Shown: piece after piece, positions 50,788 through 62,229 of the stretch
Numbering within the stretch: position 1 is the first letter of the stretch
How the letters are laid out: the number at the start of each line of letters is the position of its first letter
Assembly: GCF_018777385.1 (NCBI RefSeq)
Contig: NZ_JAFJYB010000007.1
Location: 1-64,000, forward strand
Source of the DNA: Candidatus Symbiopectobacterium endolongispinus
Lineage (GTDB): Bacteria; Pseudomonadota; Gammaproteobacteria; Enterobacterales; Enterobacteriaceae
DNA length: 64,000 nt
Direction of reading: 5' to 3'
Translations under genes and position numbers: made by a program
Notes under the pieces: generated by a model
Database searches by the model: none
What the model was told of the DNA's origin: nothing
The model's input: the letters and a program-made list of their open reading frames with translations, nothing else

Positions 50788-51597
50788 ATGCCGGAATTAC
50801 CAGAGGTTGAAACGAGCCGCCGCGGGATATCACCCTATCTTGTCGGACACACCATACTGCACGTTGACGTGCGTAATCCCCGCTTGCGTTGGCCGGTGTC
50901 CAGCGAGATCCTTGCGTTGAGTGACCAGCCTATTTTGAGCATAGCGCGTCGGGCAAAATACCTGCTGTTTGCGCTACCCTGCGGCTGGATTATTGTGCAT
51001 TTGGGCATGTCTGGCAGCTTGCGCATTCTGCCGGAATATCTCCCTCCTGATAAGCACGATCATGTGGATATGGTCATGGACAACGGTCATGTGCTGCGTT
51101 ATACCGATCCCCGACGTTTTGGTGCCTGGCTGTGGACGACGGACCTTGAAACAAGCAGCGTACTTGCACACCTTGGCCCGGAACCTTTGAGTGAGGCATT
51201 CTCTCCCGACTATCTCTATCAGCGTTCGCGCGGTAAGTACGCGGCTATTAAGCAGTGGGTGATGGATAACAAGGTGGTGGTCGGCGTAGGAAACATTTAT
51301 GCCAGCGAATCCCTGTTTATGGCGGGTATTCATCCCGATCGTGCAGCAGGCTCGCTGAGCGAATCAGAATCTGCTCGTTTCGTTCAGTCGATAAAGCAGG
51401 TGCTACAGCGCTCGATTGAGCAAGGCGGCACGACGTTAAGGGATTTCTTACAGTCAGATGGTAAACCGGGGTATTTTGCGCAGGAATTGCAGGTTTATGG
51501 TCGGGCGGGGGAGCTTTGCCGCGTATGCGGAACGCCGTTGTTAACGAAAAAACATGGGCAGCGTAGTACATTTTATTGTCGTTGCTGCCAGAAATGA
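50788..51597 (+). CDS. mutM: Formamidopyrimidine-DNA glycosylase
   Basis: Base-excision repair enzyme that removes 8-oxoguanine. 269 residues, the E. coli size. It begins with the catalytic [14 protein letters not shown] (Pro2, Glu3), and ends with the zinc finger [17 protein letters not shown] followed by FYCRCC. Conserved Lys lies in [21 protein letters not shown] context and [14 protein letters not shown] is present. GGAGGAG lies before the start. Intact. Confidence 0.97.
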   Translation: MPELPEVETSRRGISPYLVGHTILHVDVRNPRLRWPVSSEILALSDQPILSIARRAKYLLFALPCGWIIVHLGMSGSLRILPEYLPPDKHDHVDMVMDNGHVLRYTDPRRFGAWLWTTDLETSSVLAHLGPEPLSEAFSPDYLYQRSRGKYAAIKQWVMDNKVVVGVGNIYASESLFMAGIHPDRAAGSLSESESARFVQSIKQVLQRSIEQGGTTLRDFLQSDGKPGYFAQELQVYGRAGELCRVCGTPLLTKKHGQRSTFYCRCCQK

Positions 51598-51681
51598 TGC
51601 TGGATAAATAACGCCAGACTGCCGTTTGAAGGGCGAATCTGGAAAAGCATCAACGAGATTACAAAACTGAGGATTTTATCG

Positions 51682-52575
51682 GTGAACCACGAGTACTCTA
51701 CTGCCGCACGGCATACGCTTGATAAGCAGCATATAAAGTTAACCTACGTTACGCACTTTTACTGCAATCAGGACAATATGGATTCCGTATTTTCGTTGCT
51801 GCGGCTGTATGAGCAGCTGCCGGAAGATATCAGAACTGCAGTAGAGTTCGTTATTGTTGATGACGGTTCACCGATTAAGTACGACATTGGCACTTTCGAC
51901 CTGAATATCACCTGGCTGCGTATTAATGAGGATATTCCATGGAATCAGGTTGGCGCGCGCAATTTAGGGGTGACTTATGCCAAGTCTGACAAAATTTTTA
52001 TCACCGATCTTGACCACGAATTGCCGGAATCCTCATTCCGCTATTTGATCAATTGCCGTAACCCCGGCCGCAATTTTTATAAAATCTATCGGGAAAGCCG
52101 TGAAAACGGCGTCAAAAAACGCGGAAAAGTGTGTAACGTTGGCGACAGGTATTATGGTCATCCGAACACGTTCTTTATGTCGCGTGCGCGCTTTATGCGT
52201 TTCTTTGGCTATGACGAGGAGTTTGCTGGAAATTATGGTTCAGAAGATTTCCGCTTCGTTAAATACCAAAAATACCAAGGGTCGCGCCAACATTATTTGC
52301 CGAAGAGCATCCGCTGTTTTGAACGGGAAGTGGACCGGGAAGAGAGTTACCATACGTTACAGCGCGACCTTTCCGCCAATACGCCGATTGATAAGCGCAA
52401 GAAGCAAGAGTGCAGCTTGTTCGGTTATGAGTATGGGCAGAGCCGTATTTTCCTCAACTTTACCTGGGAAATTAAATACCGTAACAACATAATGCCAGCG
52501 ACCTTGCCCCTGCTAAATACATGGTGGCGTCCACTGTGGTGGTTCCGTTATCTATGTGGTACATTGGCGCGTTAA
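51682..52575 (+). CDS. GT-A fold glycosyltransferase, family 2-like
   Basis: A 297-residue cytoplasmic protein starting with GTG at 51682 after GAGG. The N-terminal nucleotide-sugar part has LTYVTHFYCNQDN, EFVIVDDGSPIKYDIG and QVGARNLGVTYAKSDKIFITDLDHEL, where DLDH is a DxD-like metal motif; NYGSEDFRFVKYQKY supplies the acidic ED of the second half. It has no clear transmembrane segment. Lying beside coaD and the LPS core genes suggests a role in LPS or capsule. It is not WaaE, which often sits here. Intact. Confidence 0.75.
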   Translation: MNHEYSTAARHTLDKQHIKLTYVTHFYCNQDNMDSVFSLLRLYEQLPEDIRTAVEFVIVDDGSPIKYDIGTFDLNITWLRINEDIPWNQVGARNLGVTYAKSDKIFITDLDHELPESSFRYLINCRNPGRNFYKIYRESRENGVKKRGKVCNVGDRYYGHPNTFFMSRARFMRFFGYDEEFAGNYGSEDFRFVKYQKYQGSRQHYLPKSIRCFEREVDREESYHTLQRDLSANTPIDKRKKQECSLFGYEYGQSRIFLNFTWEIKYRNNIMPATLPLLNTWWRPLWWFRYLCGTLAR

Positions 52576-52627
52576 TCGTATCGCGACTTTCCGGCGGAGG
52601 AGGCCTATCTATCCGCCGGGTTATATC

Positions 52628-54425
<1,798 letters not shown>

Positions 54426-54500
54426 CGGTATTGGCTATTTTAGAGTTATCGCTGAAAATATTTTAGCTTTTTTGTTAAGGAATGACTATGGCACTGGCTA

Positions 54501-55115
54501 TTAATTTTTTTGTTTAAGTTCCTGACTCGCTAAAAAATTTTTTTCGAGTATAAGGAGTTCTTTTTCTCTATCTCTAATTTTTTTTGCTGGACAGCCAAAG
54601 TACATTCCCCATTCATTTAAATCTTTGGTGACGAGAGACTGTGCTCCGACGGATACTCCCTCTTCAAGCGTTATATTAGGAAGAACAACAGTGCCAGAGC
54701 CGATGATAACATGTTTCTCGAGGGTAACTGTACCTTTTATCACACCTGTGTACTCTTCACTTATTGTTGGATTAGTCAGTTTCTTTCCTGAGTAGTCATC
54801 AGACTTGCTGTAAATTTTGACACCTTGTGAAAGGCCACAAAAATCTTTGATGATTATTCCTGCGCCAGCAGAAAGAAACGTGTATCCACCAATGTGCACA
54901 TACGAGCCTATATTTAAGAATCCGGTTCCTGATGCAACAATGGTTGTGAATCCATCAATTCGAACATTGTTGCCTAAGGAAATATTTTCTAACCCTATAA
55001 TGTTACAGCTTTGAGCTACCTGAACATTCTTGCCCACATGTTTAAAACCAAATGAACGTAATTCGTCATCTGTGTAGTAACTAATGCTGAAGGGATTTTT
55101 CATTTTATAGCCCAT
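54501..55115 (-). CDS. Hexapeptide-repeat (LbH) acyltransferase
   Basis: Left-handed beta-helix protein of about 204 residues. Hexapeptide repeats are visible in GLENISLGNNVRIDGFTTIV, IGSYVHIGGYTFLSAGAG and HVIIGSGTVVLPNITLEEGVSVGAQSLV, ending MYFGCPAKKIRDRE. These enzymes transfer acetyl or similar groups to sugars; here an LPS outer-core sugar is likely. Either ATG 55115 or 55103 could start it; neither has a good ribosome site. AT-rich, like the four genes behind it. Confidence 0.8.
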   Translation of the reverse strand: MGYKMKNPFSISYYTDDELRSFGFKHVGKNVQVAQSCNIIGLENISLGNNVRIDGFTTIVASGTGFLNIGSYVHIGGYTFLSAGAGIIIKDFCGLSQGVKIYSKSDDYSGKKLTNPTISEEYTGVIKGTVTLEKHVIIGSGTVVLPNITLEEGVSVGAQSLVTKDLNEWGMYFGCPAKKIRDREKELLILEKNFLASQELKQKN

Positions 55116-55139
55116 GTGTTTTCTGAAGCAAGTAAGGGT

Positions 55140-56060
55140 TTAATCTACGGAGAAATACTCTTTCGACTCAATTATAAATTTTTTGACGTTAAGAATTGAT
55201 TCATTTTCTTTTTCAAACACTAAATCTAATGCGGCTTTACGGTTTTTGGTCGCCTCTTCAATTTGCTCAAACCCATATGCAATACCTAATCGCATCTTAG
55301 GGTCAGATTGCCATTCTGTTAGTGATAAATTTTCATCAGGAACAACAATCGGAATACAGCCATTCATTATGGCAAACAACGAATATCCAGTATATAGGTC
55401 ATAAGAGATAAAATACTTTACACGCTTAAATATTTCAGCTACTTCTTCATGTTTTTTTTCGTCGATAAGAATTGAATCAGATAGGTCATGGATTATCTTT
55501 CTTCCTTGGCCTTTTCTAATGCAATATGCTGTACCTTTTCGTTCTTTAGATGCGCCAATCTCATTATAAATATCATTCATCTGATGAAATACATGAAGTA
55601 CTGTGTCAGATGTGTGGGAACCATATAGCTTAAAACCTCTGCCAAATGCACCGTATGAGAAATACAGTTCGCGAGAGAAATAATTTACGTTTCCTGTTTG
55701 ATAACCAGGATGGTGTAAGAACCATCTGACTACATTTTTAGCTTTTAATGGGTTTCCTGATACTATTTCTGGATATACAATAATAGAATTTTCTAAATCG
55801 TCTTTTGTTAATTTATTAATTACAGGGGTTTGGAGTATTTTGTTTGTTTTATATTTGCTGCTCTTGTATTTTAGTTTTATTTTTGCTTTTATCTCAATAA
55901 AATGGTTTTTCCAAGATAAAGGATATTCTTCGACCATGGGATGTAAGTAAGCATTTTCTCCAAGTTGGTTGAGAATATGACATAATTTATGTAGAACGAT
56001 AACCCCACCACTCCATTCAGTATATGCTGGAGCCATTATTATAAATCGCATTGTAGCCAT
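55140..56060 (-). CDS. Putative LPS core glycosyltransferase
   Basis: A 306-residue protein. The N-terminal part, RFIIMAPAYTEWSGGVIVLHKL, resembles the sugar-nucleotide glycosyltransferase entry fold, and the C-terminal GYSLFAIMNGCIPIVVPDENLS is similar to the donor-binding region of such enzymes. HPGYQTGNVNYFSRE is a recognisable middle segment. The exact family is uncertain. AT-rich, probably acquired with its neighbours. Confidence 0.6.
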   Translation of the reverse strand: MATMRFIIMAPAYTEWSGGVIVLHKLCHILNQLGENAYLHPMVEEYPLSWKNHFIEIKAKIKLKYKSSKYKTNKILQTPVINKLTKDDLENSIIVYPEIVSGNPLKAKNVVRWFLHHPGYQTGNVNYFSRELYFSYGAFGRGFKLYGSHTSDTVLHVFHQMNDIYNEIGASKERKGTAYCIRKGQGRKIIHDLSDSILIDEKKHEEVAEIFKRVKYFISYDLYTGYSLFAIMNGCIPIVVPDENLSLTEWQSDPKMRLGIAYGFEQIEEATKNRKAALDLVFEKENESILNVKKFIIESKEYFSVD

Positions 56061-56121
56061 GCCCTAGGTAAGAGTCGAATGTTGTTCTCTTACTTAATAA
56101 GAGATGTGGGAAAGCATATGG

Positions 56122-57141
56122 TTAATTAAATATATTACTTTGTTGAGGTCTGTTGTGGTGGTAAATATCTGAAATCAATCGATTTAACATTCCGTCAGCT
56201 GTGTATTCTTTTATCGATTCAATATCTACAGGTGCTAATGGTCTTTCTAAAAAACTTTGCAAGGAGTCAATGTCATTATAGCCTAATATGAAAAAACGGT
56301 CGCCAGTATAAAAATCATATTGCATTATTTTTATATTGTTGGTTATTATTTTTTTGTTAAAAGCAAGAGCCTCTATCGTTCGTAACGTTAAACCATCTTG
56401 TCCTGGGTGGTTTATTTCTATAACAACGTCAGACTCAATAACTTTCTGTATATTTTCTTTATAATCAAGAGATTGGTTTTTGCAAAAAAATGGGTGATCT
56501 ATTGATTTGTTATATTTATCAAAAAGATAAAAATCAAGTTTGTAATTTAAACGTTTAAAATAAGGAAAAATGTCTTGGAGAGATTTTTCGCGATCAGGCC
56601 TGTATTCACCAATGAAAAAACATGATTTTTCCGATAATTTGTTTTTTATTGATGTTTTAAGTATGGTGTCAATATCTTGGGATGTAAATGGAAGGAACTG
56701 CTTTAAGTATATGAAGTTATATTTTTTACAGTCGGATGGGTCGAAACTATATACTTTATCAAAATGTGAATCTATTTCTTTAATAATATCTCCATCAGGT
56801 GGAAGCCATCTTTTGTTTTCTTTCATTCCTCTTTCTAAATGAATTATAGTATCTCGAATTACTAAGACTTTTTTACATGGGAGTGTTTTTATTATATCAA
56901 GAAAACCTAAAAAACTATATCCATTGCAAATTATTAAATCATCTTCTTTTATTTTTCTTAGTTTTAAAAAAACATGTATCTTAACGAATAACCAATTATT
57001 AATATTGGCTTTTTTAAGTCTAATGTTATTTCTTGTAAAGTGCTTCATGACATTTTTTATTTCTGTGACGCCATGCGGCCCTAAATTTTTTATCATGAGC
57101 TTTTCATAATTGGCATTCCATTCTAAAAAATATACATTCAT
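56122..57141 (-). CDS. Putative LPS core glycosyltransferase
   Basis: A 339-residue protein starting MNVYFLEWNANYEKLMIKNL. ESDVVIEINHPGQDGLTLRTIEALAFNKKI near the C-terminus, with the Glu and acidic residues common in donor-binding loops of GT-B enzymes, suggests a glycosyltransferase. LPCKKVLVIRDTII and KSCFFIGEYRPDREKSLQDI are other segments. Donor and acceptor unknown. AT-rich. Confidence 0.6.
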   Translation of the reverse strand: MNVYFLEWNANYEKLMIKNLGPHGVTEIKNVMKHFTRNNIRLKKANINNWLFVKIHVFLKLRKIKEDDLIICNGYSFLGFLDIIKTLPCKKVLVIRDTIIHLERGMKENKRWLPPDGDIIKEIDSHFDKVYSFDPSDCKKYNFIYLKQFLPFTSQDIDTILKTSIKNKLSEKSCFFIGEYRPDREKSLQDIFPYFKRLNYKLDFYLFDKYNKSIDHPFFCKNQSLDYKENIQKVIESDVVIEINHPGQDGLTLRTIEALAFNKKIITNNIKIMQYDFYTGDRFFILGYNDIDSLQSFLERPLAPVDIESIKEYTADGMLNRLISDIYHHNRPQQSNIFN

Positions 57142-57153
57142 GAAACAATTCTC

Positions 57154-58143
57154 TTATTTTGTTATGATATATTTTAATCTTGCTAAAATTCCGCTTAATA
57201 AGTGATATTTCCGGAACTCATGCTTTGATTTTTTCTTCCATTGTAAAGATGTTCGGGGTTTAAGTAACGGTACATCATGCCATTCTGAGGCTAGATATGC
57301 TTTTTGAAAGGAAATTGTTGAAGTATATTGTCCCCATTCATTCCAAGGCTTAGTTGTACCAACATAATGAATTAAGATAGATTCATTATTTATGATTTTT
57401 TTATATTTCTGATGAGTCCTGTCGTATAACTCGCTTTTTATACTATAGATGCTATTGTATTTTCTGGGTAAGAGAAATGTTTTGCCAAGCAAAAGCATAT
57501 TTAATGCATCTTGATCCGGATATTTTAGTTCTGAATGTTCAAAGATAAATTTAATAACGTTAGAGGTTAAGTTTTGTTGATGCCATTGTTTTAAATCCAC
57601 AAACATTACACCAGAATTAAAATAGACATCTTTTATTTCTGGACAATGGAGTCTTTTAATTGCTTTCTTATCCATCCCCTCAATATCAGTTACAACTGCA
57701 CAAATAGCATTATCAAAAGATAAATGTATTAATTCGTCAAGGGAGGCTTTACATACAATATCGGCATCAAGATATAATAATCGATCTGTATATGATCCCA
57801 AGTAATCGAATGCGATTAATCTGTAATAAGCAGAATAAGGCCAATTTTTTGTGGGTAAGTCTTTTAATGGTGTATTGTCAATATGATATATGAATATATC
57901 TACATTAAATCTATCAGACATTTTCTTGAAACGATGAAGATCATCATCGCTTATGGAGTCAATGAAAAAGTGTAAGGCGATAGGAATTTCACTATTTATA
58001 ATCGTCGATGTGGCCGAAATTGCAGCACCGAATAAAAAATTCTTATCGACACCGTATGCAATATGCAATATCTTCTCTTTGTTGGTTTCCTGCGCACCAA
58101 GAAATTCAACCTTATTCTTGATCACACTGCTATCAAAATACAT
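57154..58143 (-). CDS. LPS glycosyltransferase, family GT8
   Basis: A 329-residue WaaI/WaaJ-type glucosyl or galactosyltransferase. HIAYGVDKNFLFGAAISATS opens the fold, RLLYLDADIV carries the metal-binding DxD, and YFNSGVMFVDLKQW, YPDQDALNMLLLGK and ILIHYVGTTKPWNEWGQY are conserved family blocks. Intact. It is about as long as its upstream neighbour and clearly homologous, so the two are a tandem pair. Confidence 0.87.
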   Translation of the reverse strand: MYFDSSVIKNKVEFLGAQETNKEKILHIAYGVDKNFLFGAAISATSTIINSEIPIALHFFIDSISDDDLHRFKKMSDRFNVDIFIYHIDNTPLKDLPTKNWPYSAYYRLIAFDYLGSYTDRLLYLDADIVCKASLDELIHLSFDNAICAVVTDIEGMDKKAIKRLHCPEIKDVYFNSGVMFVDLKQWHQQNLTSNVIKFIFEHSELKYPDQDALNMLLLGKTFLLPRKYNSIYSIKSELYDRTHQKYKKIINNESILIHYVGTTKPWNEWGQYTSTISFQKAYLASEWHDVPLLKPRTSLQWKKKSKHEFRKYHLLSGILARLKYIITK

Positions 58144-58161
58144 AATTTTCTATGCTCTGAA

Positions 58162-59175
58162 TTAGATGATTTTTTTTAAGAAATAAAGTAAGTAGTTTTT
58201 TAAACCTGAAAATATTTTTTTATTATGAAATTCATGTTTGGCACAATAACGCAGCTGATTAGCTGAATGAGCTTTAAGCAATTCAGCGTCTTTCCATGGG
58301 GAGTTATTTTTTGCGTTTGTAAAATAGCATGATGAGTCATAATAAATGGCCCACTCATGCCACGGCTTTGTTGGGCCTATATAATGAATGAATACCGTGT
58401 TATTGGTGATGGGGGTGAGCATTTTTTTATTTTCATTTAGCTCATAGTTAATACTAAACTGGGTGTTGTGTTTTTTATCCAAAAAAATAACTTTATTCAC
58501 AAACAATATGTTTAATATATCTTGATCTAAAAATGATATCTTTTCTTTTGTTTCATCTTTGGAAAGAAGATTCATTGCTTGCCGACTGATATCTTCTTTC
58601 GCCCATAAAGGAATGTTTATTAAAAGGAATCCTGCATTAAAATAACCATTACTTATATCCTCATCCCCTAACGCATGTGCCCGCTTGGTCCACCAGGGTT
58701 TCTCTCCTTCACTGACCACGGCAGCGAGATGAACGCCCAAGTCTAGATTTATTAACTCATCCAGTTTCCCATTACAAATAATATCAGCATCAAGATAAAG
58801 TACTTTAGATGATAACCCATTGAAAAAATCAGCAATGATAAAACGGAAATAGGTTGCATAAGACCAGTTTTTAGTGCTTGGTAATTTTTTTAACTCATCA
58901 CAGTTGATAAGATAAACGATGATTTGGGTATTGTATTGATGGCTAAGTTCAGTAAATTCTGAGATGTTTTTTTCATCAAAATAATCGGTGAAAATATGAA
59001 ATACTATTTCTCTTTCTTTATTATTTAATAATATGGAAGATATGGATATTCCGCAGCCAAATATAAAGTTTTTGTCTATTCCATAAGCAATATTAAATGC
59101 ATTGGCAGGTAATGTATTAATATTGTCATTTAGTGTTATCTTCTCTTTTATAACATGTTTGATATTAAAATACAC
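58162..59175 (-). CDS. LPS glycosyltransferase, family GT8
   Basis: A 337-residue paralogue of the gene after it. NIAYGIDKNFIFGCGISISS, KVLYLDADIICNGKLDELI (DxD), GYFNAGFLLINIPLW, FLDQDILNILF and VFIHYIGPTKPWHEWAIYY correspond block by block. Intact. With the neighbouring GT8 gene it would add two hexoses to the outer core; which ones cannot be read here. Confidence 0.87.
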   Translation of the reverse strand: MYFNIKHVIKEKITLNDNINTLPANAFNIAYGIDKNFIFGCGISISSILLNNKEREIVFHIFTDYFDEKNISEFTELSHQYNTQIIVYLINCDELKKLPSTKNWSYATYFRFIIADFFNGLSSKVLYLDADIICNGKLDELINLDLGVHLAAVVSEGEKPWWTKRAHALGDEDISNGYFNAGFLLINIPLWAKEDISRQAMNLLSKDETKEKISFLDQDILNILFVNKVIFLDKKHNTQFSINYELNENKKMLTPITNNTVFIHYIGPTKPWHEWAIYYDSSCYFTNAKNNSPWKDAELLKAHSANQLRYCAKHEFHNKKIFSGLKNYLLYFLKKII

Positions 59176-59185
59176 AATATCACCA

Positions 59186-60274
59186 TTATTTTAATGTTTT
59201 TTGATTGTTATGATTGGAAATAGATTCCATGAATGTAGAGTAATAGTTTTCATCATAAAATCCACTGATGGATTTTTTAATTTCTCCTACATTGTGATTG
59301 ATTTCTTTTTTTTGTACTTGAGATAATATCTTAATAAAACCCTTGATATTACTCGGAGCATAAAGTTGCCCATTCACACCGTTCTTGATGATATCACCTG
59401 GTCCCGATGAGCAATCGCTGCTAACGCAATAAATCCCATAAGACATGGCTTCAAGCAACGTCATGGGAAGCCCCTCAAAAGCAGAACTCATAACAAAAGC
59501 TGAGACTTGCTTGATCTCTGTCTGAACATATTCCCACGGCTTTTCTTGCCATCCGTGCCAATGCAAATGATCTGCAATGTCCAGTTGATGCGCGTAGGCC
59601 TGGCATATTTCTGCATCTGAACCGTCACCGATAAAATGGCATTCCCATTCACCGTGCAAACCTGAGAAAGCATCTAACATGTCTTTAAGACGCTTTTGAC
59701 CCTCAAACTTAAGACGCCCGACATAGATAAAGACGGTTTTATCGGTTGGGCGCGGAATCACGACACTTTGTGGCGTGACTGGGTTAAAAATCACAGAGAT
59801 GCGTTCGGGAGAAACGCCACGCTTTATTAATTGCTGCTTGATACCGGAGCTGATGGCCAAGTGATGATCCGCGACCAGTGCCTGTTCGGCATGTTTTTTG
59901 TGGTCGAGAGAGTAGTGCAGCCACGAAATCAGCGGCAGCATTTTCTTACTGTAACGGATCGCTTGTGCCGCAACGCGACAGGATGGCGCATCAAAAGCAA
60001 TAACCGTATCGGGTTGGTTCTGTTTAATGAAGCGCGCCAGAGCGCACGCGTGGCTCATTCTACGCAGAAAGGAGATCTTGATGCCGGAACGATGGCAAAT
60101 AAAGTGCTTTCCTTCCAGCCAGGCTTTATCCATGCGGTTATCACGGCAGAGGAAATATAAGGTATAGGTGTTTTTAGTGTCTTGATCACCTTCCAGGAAG
60201 CTAGTGACCTTTTTTATTACTGTTTCAATCCCGCCGAAACCGGAGGTGGCCTCACCGACGAAAAGTATATTCAT
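59186..60274 (-). CDS. waaB: LPS 1,6-galactosyltransferase
   Basis: GT4-family enzyme of 362 residues, close to E. coli WaaB, which adds an alpha-1,6-galactose branch to the first glucose of the core. MNILFVGEATSGFGGIETVI, MDKAWLEGKHFICHRSG, LISWLHYSLDHKKHAEQ, LAISSGIKQQLIKRGVSPERI and FIYVGRLKFEGQKR match, and SAFEGLPMTLLEAMSYGI carries the donor-binding EX7E region. Intact. Confidence 0.87.
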   Translation of the reverse strand: MNILFVGEATSGFGGIETVIKKVTSFLEGDQDTKNTYTLYFLCRDNRMDKAWLEGKHFICHRSGIKISFLRRMSHACALARFIKQNQPDTVIAFDAPSCRVAAQAIRYSKKMLPLISWLHYSLDHKKHAEQALVADHHLAISSGIKQQLIKRGVSPERISVIFNPVTPQSVVIPRPTDKTVFIYVGRLKFEGQKRLKDMLDAFSGLHGEWECHFIGDGSDAEICQAYAHQLDIADHLHWHGWQEKPWEYVQTEIKQVSAFVMSSAFEGLPMTLLEAMSYGIYCVSSDCSSGPGDIIKNGVNGQLYAPSNIKGFIKILSQVQKKEINHNVGEIKKSISGFYDENYYSTFMESISNHNNQKTLK

Positions 60275-60294
60275 AATGATAATTAGGACTCGGG

Positions 60295-61104
60295 TTAAAG
60301 TGCCTTACGCTCTGTTCTTTCTCGAATTTTTTCTGCTTTGGTAAACGCTTCATGAAATAGCGCTTGTTCCTGACGCAACGTAGTACGCAAGGGTTGATGA
60401 TCAAAATAGATTTTCAGGAAAAACAAGAGATCGTGTTTGCTCGGCCCAATATCGAGTGAGGAAAAATAGAGACCGATAAGATCTTTATTACGCCATCTCA
60501 GCGGAACACGTTCGCGGAGTTGTGCCCGATGCAGGTCGATGACCGAAAGTGTAAATTGCGTATCGGTGGGCTGATAAGGCTGACGCAGCAATAAATGGCA
60601 AATATAGCAATCACGGTGATTGACGCCACCGGCATGCATCTTTCTCACCATTTCTGCCACACGGCGAATCAGTCGCCGTTTTTCGGCAAGCATTGGCGGA
60701 TTCTTCGGCCAGTTGGCGCAATAATCTTCCAGGCTGATGGCCGGGCTTAAATCCTCTGTAATGATAAAAGATTCGCGCTGTAGCGGGTTTACTCCCCGCT
60801 GGCCAAATGCGGCGCCCGTCATGGTGTCTACACCGAGATCGCGCAAACGATGAATCGCGTTCCATTCACGATCGGCGCCCAATACGGGCAGTCGTAATGA
60901 AAGCAGGTTTTTGAGTGCCTCTTTTAATGCCGTACCGCGATGTATTTTGATAAACCAGGAGCGTCCGGCTAAAGTAAAACGTAATGTTTTGCGGCTCTCT
61001 AGTGCGCGAAAGACATCGCCATCCAGTTTTTTGACTTCTTCAAACGGGTCGCGTTCCTGCCAGAGTGAAGCGAATGGCTCTTTTAACGTAATGACACTTT
61101 TCAT
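60295..61104 (-). CDS. waaP: LPS core heptose(I) kinase
   Basis: Kinase that phosphorylates the first heptose of the inner core. 269 residues. [16 protein letters not shown] carries the catalytic-fold Lys and [20 protein letters not shown] holds the catalytic Asp and metal site; [11 protein letters not shown] supplies the second Asp. [19 protein letters not shown] is a family mark. Intact. Starts one base after the waaG stop (TAAATG arrangement). Confidence 0.93.
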   Translation of the reverse strand: MKSVITLKEPFASLWQERDPFEEVKKLDGDVFRALESRKTLRFTLAGRSWFIKIHRGTALKEALKNLLSLRLPVLGADREWNAIHRLRDLGVDTMTGAAFGQRGVNPLQRESFIITEDLSPAISLEDYCANWPKNPPMLAEKRRLIRRVAEMVRKMHAGGVNHRDCYICHLLLRQPYQPTDTQFTLSVIDLHRAQLRERVPLRWRNKDLIGLYFSSLDIGPSKHDLLFFLKIYFDHQPLRTTLRQEQALFHEAFTKAEKIRERTERKAL

Positions 61105-62229
61105 TTAGTGACGATCCTGGCCCGCAATCAGCTGCGCGGCTTTTTCCGGTAAGCTGTAAAGATCTTCCGTATCGGCATAATGCCGGGCATTCTCCGACCA
61201 GCGATGCAACGTTTCCGTTTGTCCTAATGCCCTGTGCAGCGCAGCGTTCAGCGCTTCCTGACTGAAGGGGGAGGCGATGACCTGGCCTGCTTGTGCCTTA
61301 TCAATATGGAACGCGTAGCCACATACCTCTGTCACGATAACCGGTAGCCCGGCAGTAATCGCTTCAAGGAGCACGATACCTGCGGCTTCCTGATGTGCAG
61401 GGTGGAGTAGCAGGTCTGCGGCGGCCATAAAATCAGGAACATCGCTACGCCCAGCGAAAAAGCGTACCTGTTTATCAATCCCTAACTGACCCGCCAGCGT
61501 CTGATAACGGTCGGGTTTATCCTGGCCGACAACCAGGAAAACGACCTTTTCCCGTAGCGCTTCCGGCAGGCTGGCAACAGCGCGCAGGCTGCGCTCGACG
61601 CCCTTACGCTTGAAATCTGAGCCGACTTGCAGCAGTACCAGGGCGTTTTCGGGGATGTTTTGCGCATGACGAAAGGTCTGGCGAACGCCGGGAGTCTGCT
61701 GGTCATATTTTCTGTCCAGCGCAATGCCCGGTGGAAGAATCAGAAAACGCTCATCCTGCATACCATAATGTTTTTTAAAATCTGCAATCTGGCGTTGAGT
61801 CAGCATCAGCATTTTGGTGTTTACGCTTGGGCTGAACACCGCTTTTTCAAAAGCGGCGTAGTGCTTGTAGCGCGGCGTTAAGCGATAGAAAAATCCTTTC
61901 TCCTGCTCAACATTTTCTGCGTAGCACACATCAGCGGCGTAATAAAAATCCAGTCCCGGCATTTTATTGAATCCCACCACGCGATCGACAGGGTGCAATT
62001 GCAGATGGTGTTGAATCCACTCACTGTAGCGTTGATGCCGCGTGTTATTGCTGATACCCACCGTGGGCACCAAAATAATCTCAAGATTCTCAGGCTCTTC
62101 TCCCTGCCAGGACAACACATACACTCGCACACGGTGACCGTGCTTGACGCAGGCCTGAGCAATACTGAGGAAATCGCGCTGCAAACCGCCAAACGGGAAA
62201 TATTTATACAAGCAGAAGGCAATATTCAT
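61105..62229 (-). CDS. waaG: LPS core glucosyltransferase I
   Basis: GT4-family enzyme that adds the first glucose to heptose II of the core. 374 residues, the E. coli length. It begins MNIAFCLYKYFPFGGLQRDF and has VVGFNKMPGLDFYYAADVCY, ILPPGIALDRKY, LLQVGSDFKRKGVERSLRA and HPAHQEAAGIVLLEAITAGLPV (donor site EX7E region). AAGGA lies before the ATG. Intact; overlaps the present waaQ end by four bases. Confidence 0.95.
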   Translation of the reverse strand: MNIAFCLYKYFPFGGLQRDFLSIAQACVKHGHRVRVYVLSWQGEEPENLEIILVPTVGISNNTRHQRYSEWIQHHLQLHPVDRVVGFNKMPGLDFYYAADVCYAENVEQEKGFFYRLTPRYKHYAAFEKAVFSPSVNTKMLMLTQRQIADFKKHYGMQDERFLILPPGIALDRKYDQQTPGVRQTFRHAQNIPENALVLLQVGSDFKRKGVERSLRAVASLPEALREKVVFLVVGQDKPDRYQTLAGQLGIDKQVRFFAGRSDVPDFMAAADLLLHPAHQEAAGIVLLEAITAGLPVIVTEVCGYAFHIDKAQAGQVIASPFSQEALNAALHRALGQTETLHRWSENARHYADTEDLYSLPEKAAQLIAGQDRH

